Part shown: one piece after another, positions 17,608 through 25,663 of the stretch | How positions within the stretch are numbered: the first letter of the stretch is position 1 | Layout: every line of letters starts with the position of its first letter | The notes under the pieces: generated by a model | Told to the model about the DNA's origin: nothing | Databases searched by the model: none | What the model saw: only the letters and a program-made list of their open reading frames with translations | NCBI GenBank assembly: GCA_964354265.1 | Contig: CAYGYY010000001.1 | Coordinates: 1 to 58,865 of the forward strand | Source of the DNA: Fen731 sp964354265 | GTDB taxonomy: Bacteria; Actinomycetota; Humimicrobiia; Humimicrobiales; Humimicrobiaceae | Direction of reading: 5' to 3' | Length of the DNA: 58,865 nt | Translations under genes and position numbers: made by a program

Positions 17608-18378
17608 TTAGCCCAGGAGCGCAGCTCCAAGCGCGCCAGTTATTTGCGGTTCTGCAGGAACATTTATTTTAAGGTTTAACCTTTCTTCAAGCGCATTTAC
17701 TACTGCCAGGTTTTTTGCAACCCCACCAGTCATGCATACGGGCTCTTCAAGGCCGATTCTTTCAACCATTGATATTATTCTGTCTGTAATGGAATAAACC
17801 AGGCCTTTTACTATTTTGTTCTTCTCGATTCCGTGTCCTATAAGCGAAACAATCTCGGATTCTGCGAAAACTGTGCAGGTTGAAGAAATATCGACCCTTT
17901 CTGGTGTATTTTTAAAAATAGAAGCAAAATCTGTAATCTCGATATCAAGGGCTTTTGCCATCACTTCCAGAAACCTGCCTGTCCCGGCTGCGCATTTATC
18001 ATTCATCAGAAAGTCAATCGGGCTGCCCTTGCTGTCCAGCTTAATTACTTTGCTGTCCTGTCCTCCTATATCTATTACTGTTTTAGTGTCAGGAAAAAAA
18101 TTGATAACTCCTCTTGCATGACAGCTTATCTCAGTTATATTCTTTGTCGCAAAAGGAATATTCAATCGCCCATAGCCAGTAGCGACAATTGCTTCAACAG
18201 AACCCCTCTCCAGGCCGGACTTTTGCAAAGCTTCTTCAAATACTCTTGTCGCTGCTTCCTGGCTGTCTCCGCCTGTTGGAGCTATCACATAGGCAGAAAT
18301 ATCAAACCTGCCTTCTATTCTGTCAAGGATGACAGCTTCTGCCGATACGGAACCTACATCTATACCGCATGTAATCAT
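17608..18378 (-). CDS. 2-hydroxyacyl-CoA dehydratase activator (BadF/HgdC-type ATPase)
   Basis: 256-residue ASKHA-fold ATPase that injects one electron, driven by ATP, into the dehydratase. CGIDVGSVSAEAV at the N-terminus and DIGGQDSKVI bind nucleotide; the [4Fe-4S] cluster bridging the homodimer uses the Cys in NDKCAAGTGRF and the Cys in DISSTCTVFAESE. GGVAKN is the adenosine motif. It is the third gene of the dehydratase operon. A hairpin lies between it and the upstream subunit gene. Length and motifs are typical for HgdC/FldI/LcdC. Confidence 0.9.
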   Translation of the reverse strand: MITCGIDVGSVSAEAVILDRIEGRFDISAYVIAPTGGDSQEAATRVFEEALQKSGLERGSVEAIVATGYGRLNIPFATKNITEISCHARGVINFFPDTKTVIDIGGQDSKVIKLDSKGSPIDFLMNDKCAAGTGRFLEVMAKALDIEITDFASIFKNTPERVDISSTCTVFAESEIVSLIGHGIEKNKIVKGLVYSITDRIISMVERIGLEEPVCMTGGVAKNLAVVNALEERLNLKINVPAEPQITGALGAALLG

Positions 18379-18428
18379 TTCATACCTTTCAAACTTTCAG
18401 TTTTAAAACAAGATTTGAAATATTTTTT

Positions 18429-18456
18429 AACCTGGAACATTTTATTACTCCAGGTT
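18429..18456 (-). repeat. Hairpin between dehydratase subunit and activator genes
   Basis: AACCTGGA and TCCAGGTT form a perfect 8-bp stem with a 12-base loop. In the direction of transcription (minus) no U-run follows, so it is not a classic terminator; it could be a processing or mRNA-stability element. Confidence 0.45.
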
Positions 18457-18483
18457 ATTTTTTATACTGTAAATATGCTGGTA

Positions 18484-19842
18484 TCAATAGTGTCTGCCGT
18501 TGACTATCTCAATAAAGCCCTGAAGTCTTGTTATAATCTGTCCTTCAGAAGAATTGTTCTTGTTAATGCAGTCGCCATCCAGCACAAGCATCGGGATATC
18601 TATTTTTTTCAGGCTATCTTTCAATATCCTTGCGCCTCCGTTGCTGTGTCTGCAACCCCAGTGCGAAAATAATATTACACCATCGATTGAATAGTCTGCA
18701 GCCATTTTCAATATTGCATTTACCCTGTTATCCAGGCTGCCGTTTAAGGGGTTGGATAATATCTTGGTTGCAAGGCTTTCAAAAGGCTTCCCGGGGTCAA
18801 GCTCAGGCCAGTAAACATTATTGATCTCTTCAAACACAACTATATAATTATTTTCATTAAGCATTGTAAAGATATTATTCTTATAATAGGGCTTCAGGTG
18901 CAGCCACAGGATCTTTTTACTTTTTCCAAACCTGCCTGCCGAAGGGATATCTCTACTGGCGTTATCCGGAACATTTACTCCTTTTGAATTTTTTAACAGG
19001 ATGTTTTCCTGCGTGTCCAGGAAATTTTTTAATTCTTTATAGATATTTTTATATAGCGTAACTGCCTCCCTTGTTCCTGCCAGGCCATAAAAAGGAAGAA
19101 TGTAATTTAAGCCATTGAAATTTTTTGGGTAATATAAGAGTTTTTTTCTAACCTCATTTGCCTTTAGTGCCCAGTGCCTGAACTCATTTGATAACCTGAT
19201 AGTTGAAGCGAACCTATCCATATCCAGGCTACGGTTAAGTTTGCGGGAAATATCGATGCTTATCTTTTCAATTTGTTTTGCAAGCAAACTGACAGACTTT
19301 GTCCCTTTATTGTATGGTACATCAATAAGGTAAAAATTATCTTCAATCCCGAATTTTTTTGCATCGATATAAAAAGTTTTTTGCGCTGCGTCACACGCAA
19401 CATTGGCGCATATTATGAACCGGGGCTCAGGAAAAAGATCCATTTCTACTGCGCCTGATGCGCTTCTGTGAAATGTGCATAGATCGGGTGTATACCACCT
19501 GGAGGAGGCTTCTTTAAGCGTCTTGTCGGCAAGTCCCATTCCTCCCGTAAAACCGCCTATTACTTCAGGGAGGAAAGGGACAAGGCCAAGAGCATGAAAA
19601 AGTTCAAAAGGCAAAAACAGCGAGCCATATGCAACCGGAAATTTTCCGCTATATGCTTTTTGAAGGCTCCTTATGCTGGCTATATTTAAATATTTATCTG
19701 ATACCGAAGAAAAAGTAGCGCCATATGCAAGCATCAAAGGCTTTACAGAAATGATGTTCAGTATTTTGCTGATATTTTGCCTGTCAAGGTTATTCTGCAG
19801 CTTCAATTTTATATTCTCTTTTATTTTTTCTGTTGTGCCCAT
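18484..19842 (-). CDS. 2-hydroxyacyl-CoA dehydratase family subunit (HgdA/B-like)
   Basis: 452-residue member of the HGD-D/BcrB-BcrC family. It has the two-domain pattern with likely [4Fe-4S] ligands in DLCTFHRSASGAVEM, CANVACDAAQ and SHWGCRHSNGGA. The complex removes water from (R)-2-hydroxyacyl-CoA by a ketyl-radical mechanism; homologues also reduce benzoyl-CoA. It follows the other subunit by 39 bases with GGAGGAT before the ATG. Some families of this type are of unknown substrate; the sequence does not say whether glutarate, lactate or phenyllactate derivatives are used. Confidence 0.85.
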   Translation of the reverse strand: MGTTEKIKENIKLKLQNNLDRQNISKILNIISVKPLMLAYGATFSSVSDKYLNIASIRSLQKAYSGKFPVAYGSLFLPFELFHALGLVPFLPEVIGGFTGGMGLADKTLKEASSRWYTPDLCTFHRSASGAVEMDLFPEPRFIICANVACDAAQKTFYIDAKKFGIEDNFYLIDVPYNKGTKSVSLLAKQIEKISIDISRKLNRSLDMDRFASTIRLSNEFRHWALKANEVRKKLLYYPKNFNGLNYILPFYGLAGTREAVTLYKNIYKELKNFLDTQENILLKNSKGVNVPDNASRDIPSAGRFGKSKKILWLHLKPYYKNNIFTMLNENNYIVVFEEINNVYWPELDPGKPFESLATKILSNPLNGSLDNRVNAILKMAADYSIDGVILFSHWGCRHSNGGARILKDSLKKIDIPMLVLDGDCINKNNSSEGQIITRLQGFIEIVNGRHY

Positions 19843-19881
19843 AATGCCTCGAGTTATCCTCCGGGGTTTTAATCGGGTAAA

Positions 19882-21069
19882 TCAAATTATTTCAAGAAAT
19901 GCCTGTATCCTTGTCTTTACCTGTCCGGAAGAAAGGTTTTTATGTTCTATTTCTAAAAATAAATTAGGGATATTTAATCCGGAAAGCTTTTCTCGAAGTA
20001 AAGGGTAAAATAAAAGGGTATTGTCGCAGAACTTCTGGCTGATAAATATCACGCCCTTTATATTATTCTTTTCAATGCTATTAATTATTTCTGAAATCTT
20101 GCTGCCAAGGTCAGCCATCCTCATGCATTGAGGCTTATAAAGGTACCTTACAGCAATATCCCTTATATTTTTTGTTATGGCAGATTCTACTCTTGAGTCC
20201 AGGAGAAAGCCAAGCTCTGCTGGCTGAGTAATATTCTCAAAATACCTGCTTGAATTGCATAAATCTTCTGCAGATATCATACAGCCAGGCTCATCAAAGA
20301 TTTCCCAGAGCTTTTCGTCATTTATAAAGTTTCCTATTATCATAATTTCCGGTATAGGACTTCTGCCCATAAAGCCTGGCGCATGGCTGTTTACACTTTT
20401 TCCAGCTGCCGGTTTCTCTTTTATTTTGTATTCCAGGTCCTGTATGTAGTCCCTGATATATTCTATAAATCTGTCAGGTTCTTCAGTCATGGCTCTTTCA
20501 AGGATTTTATGGTAGTTGCGTATGCCGACAAGTTCCTGACGGTTTTTATAATAGTTCGACAACTTTTTTAAAAGCATCCTTTTCTCACTGGATGACTGTA
20601 TGGCCATTTCAAGCAAATGCTCATCGATTCTTTTGCCTGTAAGGTTTTCTAAAAATTCCATCATATTGGATATGCTATCCATAAAATGTTCGATAGCCAA
20701 CTCATTTTTATTTCTCGGCACATCAAGCATAAATGAAGGCAGTTCGGGTAAGTATTTTTTGCATGTGTCATAAAGCCTCCTCATTCCATCACAGGAATTA
20801 GTAAATATAATTCCTTTAAAGTCATAAGATGATGATAATATGTCTTCCATTGACGATTTTATAAAAGGACAGAAATTAATCGGGAAATAACCTTCTGCCT
20901 TTAAAGCCTTTGCATTTCCTATTATTCTTGAAGGATACAGGCCTGCAGCAATTATTATTTCTTCGGGTGTATAAGTGCAAAGCCACCCGATCTTTTCTTT
21001 ACCTGCCATAACGTCACGGCTGTCATTTTCAGTTTGTGGAAGCACTGAAGTTTTTCCCTCTGTTATCAT
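19882..21069 (-). CDS. 2-hydroxyacyl-CoA dehydratase family subunit (HgdB-like)
   Basis: 395-residue second subunit. PINFCPFIKSS, FTNSCDGMRRLYDTCKK and SQKFCDN supply the expected cluster ligands. It pairs with the 452-residue subunit downstream to form the heterodimeric dehydratase; the activator gene follows. The gene starts 37 bases after the stop of the GerMN lipoprotein gene, so it may be read from the same promoter. An extra sequence with PAAGKSVNSHAPGFMGRS near the middle looks like a linker. Confidence 0.85.
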   Translation of the reverse strand: MITEGKTSVLPQTENDSRDVMAGKEKIGWLCTYTPEEIIIAAGLYPSRIIGNAKALKAEGYFPINFCPFIKSSMEDILSSSYDFKGIIFTNSCDGMRRLYDTCKKYLPELPSFMLDVPRNKNELAIEHFMDSISNMMEFLENLTGKRIDEHLLEMAIQSSSEKRMLLKKLSNYYKNRQELVGIRNYHKILERAMTEEPDRFIEYIRDYIQDLEYKIKEKPAAGKSVNSHAPGFMGRSPIPEIMIIGNFINDEKLWEIFDEPGCMISAEDLCNSSRYFENITQPAELGFLLDSRVESAITKNIRDIAVRYLYKPQCMRMADLGSKISEIINSIEKNNIKGVIFISQKFCDNTLLFYPLLREKLSGLNIPNLFLEIEHKNLSSGQVKTRIQAFLEII

Positions 21070-21106
21070 TTATAAACTTTGACGGTTATGAAATTTATTT
21101 GCTAGT

Positions 21107-21685
21107 TTATTGTTCCGGTATACCTTCTTTTGAAAGGACCTGCTCATTTCTTTCAAAATCTTCATAAATGCCTACATGACCCCAGAAATCTTCAATATAC
21201 AGGCCCTCTATCTGTCCGGTCTGCTTCCCTTCGACAGTAATCCTTACTTTCTGGATTTCTTCAAATTCTGTAAGTGTATCCACTATTGAGAAAATAGCAA
21301 GGATTTCAGTTGTCGAACTATGGGGAATCTCTGTTGTATTTGTGATGATTTCATGAGAGAAATCTGCAATTGCAAGGCCATTATCAACAATTACCGAATA
21401 AACCACTACATCAGATGGGAGTGTAGGGTAAAGATTTTCGCTCTCCGGACCCTTGACCAATTCTTCAAGTACATTCTTGTAAAGATCAGCGCTTTTTATA
21501 ATCTGTCTTGTTTCCGGGCTAAGGAATGCCTGGTTATCCTCATAATTTGCAAAATAAAGCTTTACTTCGATTTTAGGCGTACAGCCTCCAAATACAACTG
21601 ATGATGCCACAATGAGCAGGACAACCAGTATTGCAGCAAATATTGCCCTGTAACCCCTGACTGGATATTTTTTTAAATATTTCAT
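21107..21685 (-). CDS. GerMN domain lipoprotein
   Basis: 192 residues. A basic N-terminus and hydrophobic segment end in a lipobox VFGGC (Cys about 34), so the mature protein should be lipid-anchored outside the membrane. The rest matches the GerMN fold (VKLYFANYEDNQAFL, VLEELVKGPESENLYPTLP, GLAIADFS). GerMN occurs in spore-germination protein GerM but also in non-sporulating bacteria such as the LpqB group of actinomycetes. GGGGA precedes the ATG. Its place upstream of a dehydratase operon is unexplained. Confidence 0.8.
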   Translation of the reverse strand: MKYLKKYPVRGYRAIFAAILVVLLIVASSVVFGGCTPKIEVKLYFANYEDNQAFLSPETRQIIKSADLYKNVLEELVKGPESENLYPTLPSDVVVYSVIVDNGLAIADFSHEIITNTTEIPHSSTTEILAIFSIVDTLTEFEEIQKVRITVEGKQTGQIEGLYIEDFWGHVGIYEDFERNEQVLSKEGIPEQ

Positions 21686-22009
21686 GTTCTTTTTCCCCGC
21701 ATTCCCGTATTATTATATTTTAATAAAGTTTTATTAATTACATTATATTTTAAATTCTACCACCTGTACCGCAAGTTGTTAATTTCTTATTATTATTAAA
21801 TAAAGAGATCGACTTCAAAAAAACCTATAATAAAGGCTCTATAAATAATTTATAAAAAATTTGACAAAATTTTTATAATCAATATATAATAAGTTCTCTC
21901 TTTCGCGTAATGATATTTTAATTAAGAGTGAGTTTGTTGCTAATTGATGCCTCTTGAAATGAAATATTATGAAGGTTAGGGGAAAATCATAATAAAAGGA
22001 GGTAAGGAA
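21686..22009. other. Divergent intergenic region, very AT-rich
   Basis: 324 bases without a gene between the GerMN gene (minus) and the RRM gene (plus). It holds the consensus promoter at 21861-21890 and a long leader for the RRM gene; the GerMN side contains several TATAAT-like runs but no convincing promoter. No tRNA or remnant gene was seen. Confidence 0.6.
21861..21890 (+). promoter_or_regulatory. Sigma-70 promoter of the RRM protein gene
   Basis: TTGACA (21861-21866) and TATAAT (21885-21890) with an 18-base spacer. The predicted leader is about 110 bases before the ATG at 22010, similar in length to leaders of cold-induced RNA-binding protein genes. Confidence 0.7.
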
Positions 22010-22279
22010 ATGCAAGGTAACAAACTTTATGTAGGCAATCTAACCTACTCTGTTACTGACGAGCAATTGGAGAAATTATTTTCCCAATATGGCGAGGTAA
22101 AAGAAGTCAATCTTATTGGAAGCAAGGGATTTGGCTTTGTAGAGATGGCCACCAATGAAGAAGCTGAAAAAGCTAAAGAAGCTCTGGACGGCTATGCATT
22201 CGAAGGTCGTAATATGAAGGTAGATGAAGCAAGGCCTAAAAAAGATAAACCCATGAACAGAAGCTACAAAAGATATTAA
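22010..22279 (+). CDS. Small RRM-domain RNA-binding protein
   Basis: 89 residues, almost entirely one RNA-recognition motif. RNP2 is KLYVGNL (4-10) and RNP1 is KGFGFVEM (about 42-49); a short lysine/arginine-rich tail follows. Such Rbp proteins are found in cyanobacteria and some anaerobes, often cold-induced, and bind RNA as a chaperone or localisation factor. AAAGGAGG lies close to the ATG, the strongest ribosome-binding site in the window, with a consensus promoter and a long leader, so high expression is expected. Confidence 0.9.
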   Translation: MQGNKLYVGNLTYSVTDEQLEKLFSQYGEVKEVNLIGSKGFGFVEMATNEEAEKAKEALDGYAFEGRNMKVDEARPKKDKPMNRSYKRY

Positions 22280-22291
22280 ATTGATATTTTA

Positions 22292-22318
22292 AACGGGAAC
22301 ATTGCTTTTTGTCCCGTT
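22292..22318 (+). terminator. Hairpin just downstream of the RRM gene
   Basis: AACGGGA and TCCCGTT form a 7-bp stem with a 13-base loop. Only a mixed T-rich stretch follows, so termination here may be partial. Confidence 0.45.
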
Positions 22319-22341
22319 CTTCAAATTTAATTCTAAAAAAT

Positions 22342-22403
22342 AAGTGATTTGCCCGGATTTTTATATATTTTATAATCATCCTTTGTGGCAAATCACTTTT
22401 TTT
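22342..22403 (+). terminator. Long-stem terminator-like hairpin
   Basis: AAGTGATTTGCC (22342-22353) pairs perfectly with GGCAAATCACTT (22387-22398), followed by a T-run to 22403. The 33-base loop is unusually large for a terminator. It may end the RRM transcript or shape a stable 3' RNA. Confidence 0.6.
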
Positions 22404-22542
22404 ATAACAAAATACCTCAAATAATAAATAAGACACATAGAATATATATCGTATAAGGTTAATATGAAGATATTTAATATAACAGCCATGTTTTACAGGG
22501 TAAAAGAAATTTTTTTATAGAATAATTAAAGGAAGGCAAAAA

Positions 22543-23325
22543 ATGAAGCATAATAAAATAAGAAAACTGCTACTTACAGTTTCTGTGACAGCTCTGGCCA
22601 TTATTTTTGGGCTGCTCTTTACAGGATGTCTTGCAACAGAGTTTCCTGAACTAACTAGCGCAGCAGAAGGTAGTCCTAATGTCATACAAAACACAATCTC
22701 TGTAACAGGAGAGGGACAGGTAAAAGTCCTGCCCGACGAAGGCTTTGTTGATATTGCAGTCATTGTCGAAAAACCTACTACCCAGGAGGCAGTAGATGAA
22801 AACAGCAGGATCACCCAAGCCGTTATTGATGCTGTAGAAAAGATAGATGCAGAGAATTTAAAGCTGGAGACAATAAGTTATGACCTGTCACCATTATATG
22901 ATTATTCTCAGGAAAACCAGCCTCCAAAAATATATGCATACAGGGCTACGACTATAACTAAAGCCAGCACAACGGACCTGACAAAAATCGGTGAAATAAT
23001 TGCCACCGCCACCGGGGCAGGCGCCTCGTCGATTTCTTCAATTGGTTTTGACCTCAGTGATTTTGCAAAAAGTGATGCCAAGAACAATGCTATTGCAGAA
23101 GCCACCAAAGATGCTGAAAGCAAAGCAAAAGCAATTGCAGATGCAATGGGGCTTAGAATCGAAAAAGTCCTTTTTATTTCGGAAGGCATGACATCCTTTC
23201 CGGGACCGGTATATGCAGCAACAGCTGAAATGAAGGCTGAAGACCAGGTAATGGCGCCAACTATATTTCCGCAGGAAATCGAAGTCAATTCTTCAATAAG
23301 TGTAACTTATTACTTTGAAAAATAA
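22543..23325 (+). CDS. SIMPL domain (DUF541) lipoprotein
   Basis: 260 residues. The N-terminal signal ends in a lipobox LFTGC (Cys about 27), so the protein is exported and lipid-anchored. The remainder is a SIMPL domain: ISVTGEGQVKVLPDEGFVDI at the start, an alanine/lysine-rich helix (ATKDAESKAKAIADAMGL) and a VNSSISVTYYFE end. SIMPL proteins form ring-like oligomers; their role is poorly defined. AAAGGAAGG precedes the ATG. A clear terminator follows, so this is a single-gene unit. Confidence 0.85.
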   Translation: MKHNKIRKLLLTVSVTALAIIFGLLFTGCLATEFPELTSAAEGSPNVIQNTISVTGEGQVKVLPDEGFVDIAVIVEKPTTQEAVDENSRITQAVIDAVEKIDAENLKLETISYDLSPLYDYSQENQPPKIYAYRATTITKASTTDLTKIGEIIATATGAGASSISSIGFDLSDFAKSDAKNNAIAEATKDAESKAKAIADAMGLRIEKVLFISEGMTSFPGPVYAATAEMKAEDQVMAPTIFPQEIEVNSSISVTYYFEK

Positions 23326-23390
23326 AAATTCCAGTCAGGAACAAGTATTTAAACAGGGGTTATTAAAATAATCCTATTTGAAAGAAATAA

Positions 23391-23423
23391 AAAATATGGC
23401 ACTCCAAGAGGGTGCCATATTTT
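23391..23423 (+). terminator. Rho-independent terminator after the SIMPL gene
   Basis: AAAATATGGCAC and GTGCCATATTTT form a perfect 12-bp stem with a 9-base loop; the end of the second arm supplies the T-run. The symmetric A/T ends allow function on either strand. Confidence 0.8.
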
Positions 23424-23612
23424 AGTAAATGGTTATATTGTATAATTAGTAAATTAGAAGATATTAAAATTATCAGGCATCATTTAAACAGATTGTATGA
23501 AGAATTTATAAAAGATGGTAAACTTGTCCGAAATTGCCCAGTCCAGACATTATAAGGGCAGATATAAAAAATAAATATAAATTTTTTAAGTTGGAAGAGT
23601 TGAGGTTCAGCA

Positions 23613-24287
23613 GTGGGGGTTAAGCTTTTTTTAATCAGGCATGGCCAGACTGAAGGCAATGCGCAGGGAAGATACCAGGGTTCACTTGACACGCACCTGA
23701 CAGAGGAAGGAAAGCAGCAGGCTATCTGCGCAAAAAAATACCTTTCAAATGTAAGATTTTCAAATATATACTCAAGTCCCATGAAAAGGACGATGGAAAC
23801 TGCAAAGATCATATCAGACGGTACTACCCATGATATAAAAGTCAGGGAAGATTTGCGTGAACTTAATTTTGGAAAATGGGAAGGCTTGAAATTTGAGGAA
23901 ATAAATGAAAGATACAGGCAGGATTACCAGAACTGGCTGAATGACCCTTATGCGAGTCCTCCTACCGATGGGGAGAGTTTTTCTGCTCTGGTATTAAGAG
24001 CAGACAATGCATTAAAAAAAATAGTTACCGAAAATCCTGACGGAAGCAGCGTAGCAATAATAACACACGGAGGCGTTATTCTGGCATTGATTGTAAATTG
24101 GCTGCAGATACCGTCAAAATGCTGGAGATCTCTTATACAAAGGCAGGGCGCAATCAATGTAGTCGTTATTGACAGGGGGTTTCCATATATTTCTTCCCTG
24201 AACTATACAGGACATATAAAACCTGTGTATGATGACAGCGAAGACAGGGTAATAGAACTCTACAGCAAGGTAAAGGACGATAGATAA
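23613..24287 (+). CDS. Histidine phosphatase family protein (phosphoglycerate mutase-like)
   Basis: 224 residues of the cofactor-dependent phosphoglycerate mutase/phosphatase superfamily. LIRHGQTEGNAQGRYQG carries the phospho-histidine; YSSPMKRTMETA, the acid of RELNFGKWEG and the second histidine in ITHGGVI are conserved. Many members are broad phosphatases (GpmB/PhoE or CobC type), so the substrate cannot be named. I kept the GTG start with GAGG eight bases upstream; no ATG is suitable. Confidence 0.85.
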   Translation: MGVKLFLIRHGQTEGNAQGRYQGSLDTHLTEEGKQQAICAKKYLSNVRFSNIYSSPMKRTMETAKIISDGTTHDIKVREDLRELNFGKWEGLKFEEINERYRQDYQNWLNDPYASPPTDGESFSALVLRADNALKKIVTENPDGSSVAIITHGGVILALIVNWLQIPSKCWRSLIQRQGAINVVVIDRGFPYISSLNYTGHIKPVYDDSEDRVIELYSKVKDDR

Positions 24288-24371
24288 TGTAAGGCTGTTA
24301 ACTGAACCTCAAACGGGTAATGAATTTTTTTTATTGTAAAAATACCACAGATAAATAATATCGAAAACTTT

Positions 24372-24401
24372 TTATTGCATATTGTTAACAATTGTTATAA
24401 T
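24372..24401 (+). promoter_or_regulatory. Probable promoter of the rpsF operon, with internal palindrome
   Basis: TATAAT lies at 24396-24401; TTATTG (18-base spacer) or TTGCAT (15-base) are imperfect -35 candidates. The palindrome TTGTTAACAA lies in the spacer. Confidence 0.45.
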
Positions 24402-24520
24402 ATCCCCATCGGAATACTTTATAGTTGAAAAATTAAATATTGTGACTATTGGTTTTCCTTCTGTCCTGTATATCCAGGGCCTAATTTTTAAAGGAATTTT
24501 AGTCCAAAGGGGGAAATTTG
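24402..24520 (+). promoter_or_regulatory. rpsF leader, possible autoregulatory S6:S18 binding site
   Basis: About 110 bases of leader precede rpsF. It contains the hairpin CCTG-tatatc-CAGG around 24470-24482. Many bacteria regulate this operon by S6:S18 binding to a leader hairpin; whether this hairpin is that site cannot be decided by eye. Confidence 0.3.
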
Positions 24521-24820
24521 GTGAAAAACTATGAAATGATGCTGATCTTTAATCCTGAAATGGATGAAGGTTCAGTAACTGCAGAGATTTCAAAAATTAC
24601 TACCGTTATAGAGAAATCCAAAGGAAACATCCAGAGAAACGAAATCTGGGGTGTTAAAAAACTTGCATATCCTATTAAACACCAGGATAACGGCTTCTAT
24701 ATCCTTCTTTATTTTAACTCAGAAACTTCAGTTCTACCCGAACTGGACAGGCTGAATAAGATAAATGACAAGATCCTCAGGCATCTCATTGTAAAGACCG
24801 GTGAGAGCCAACTAAAATAA
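24521..24820 (+). CDS. rpsF: 30S ribosomal protein S6
   Basis: 99 residues. KNYEMMLIFNPEMDE at the start and IWGVKKLAYPIKHQDNGFY in the middle are S6 signatures. It binds S18 on the platform of the small subunit. The GTG at 24521 is preferred over the adjacent TTG at 24518 because AAAGGGGGA is well spaced and family members begin directly before the tyrosine. First gene of rpsF-ssb-rpsR. Confidence 0.95.
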   Translation: MKNYEMMLIFNPEMDEGSVTAEISKITTVIEKSKGNIQRNEIWGVKKLAYPIKHQDNGFYILLYFNSETSVLPELDRLNKINDKILRHLIVKTGESQLK

Positions 24821-24859
24821 TTTCAGGATTATTAATTTTTAGCCGAAAGCGGTGATAAC

Positions 24860-25312
24860 ATGGCTATTGGAGTTAATTATATTACAGTAGTAGGGAACCT
24901 GACCAGGGATCCCGAGCTTCGATTCACACCAAATGGCACACCAGTTGTAAGTTTTGGGGTTGCAGTAAATAAGAGAACCCAGAATAAAGCCTCAGGGGAG
25001 TGGATAAATGAAGCTGACTTCTTCAATGTCGTTGCATGGTTTAAACTTGCAGAAAATTGTGCGGAAAGCCTGGGAAAAGGCGACAGGATACTTTTGACGG
25101 GGAGACTGTCACAGGAAAGCTGGGACGATAAGGATGGCCAGAAGAGGTCTTCTTACAGGATAATTGCAAATGTAATTGCGCCCAGTCTGGAGTTTGCAAC
25201 CTGTAAAATAGACAGGAATCCCAGAGCTGAAATGGGAACGGGTCCGTTACCCGGCAGGGAGGAACCGATTGAAGAAGATATTGATTTCACAAGCGATGAT
25301 ATACCATTTTAA
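24860..25312 (+). CDS. ssb: Single-stranded DNA-binding protein
   Basis: 150 residues. An N-terminal OB fold (NYITVVGNLTRDPELRF, ADFFNVVAWFKLAE, GDRILLTGRLSQESW) is followed by a short acidic linker and the partner-binding tip DDIPF. It protects single-stranded DNA in replication and repair and recruits partners through the tail. Its place between rpsF and rpsR is conserved in Bacillota and Actinomycetota. Confidence 0.96.
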   Translation: MAIGVNYITVVGNLTRDPELRFTPNGTPVVSFGVAVNKRTQNKASGEWINEADFFNVVAWFKLAENCAESLGKGDRILLTGRLSQESWDDKDGQKRSSYRIIANVIAPSLEFATCKIDRNPRAEMGTGPLPGREEPIEEDIDFTSDDIPF

Positions 25313-25351
25313 ATTATATTCGAGTTCAAATCTGTAAAAAGGAGTTTTAAG

Positions 25352-25636
25352 TTGGGAAAAAGAACAAACAGAGAAAAAGAAACAGAGAGGAAGGGGTCTC
25401 CTTCAAGTTCTTCTGCAATGAATCTCAGGCAGAGAAAAAGGTACTGTTATTTTTGTAAAGAAAATGTGAATTATATAGATTACAAAAATGTTGCTGTTTT
25501 AAAAAAATTCATTTCTGATAAGGGCAAAATCAGGCCAAAGAGGTCTACTGGAAATTGCGTCCAGCACCAGAAAATGATAGCCGATGCAATTAAAAGGTCA
25601 AGGGAAGTAGCCCTTATGCCGTATTATCGAAGATAA
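25352..25636 (+). CDS. rpsR: 30S ribosomal protein S18
   Basis: 94 residues including the S18 core KRYCYFCKEN and LKKFISDKGKIRPKRSTGNC. The CxxC plus a later CVQH suggest a zinc-binding (C+) form. The start is a TTG with AAAGGAG eight bases upstream; no in-frame ATG occurs before residue 23. The first 20 residues are a charged, serine-rich extension. Confidence 0.95.
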   Translation: MGKRTNREKETERKGSPSSSSAMNLRQRKRYCYFCKENVNYIDYKNVAVLKKFISDKGKIRPKRSTGNCVQHQKMIADAIKRSREVALMPYYRR

Positions 25637-25663
25637 AAACCAATTAAAAAATTTAAGGCTATT

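Noticed and set aside
23412..23555. A small frame (GTG start, 47 codons) whose C-terminal part, IKIIRHHLNRLYEEF, recalls Spo0E-like phosphatases
   Set aside because: Its only start lies inside the terminator hairpin and the diagnostic SQxLD segment is missing after the stop; the resemblance is too weak to call.
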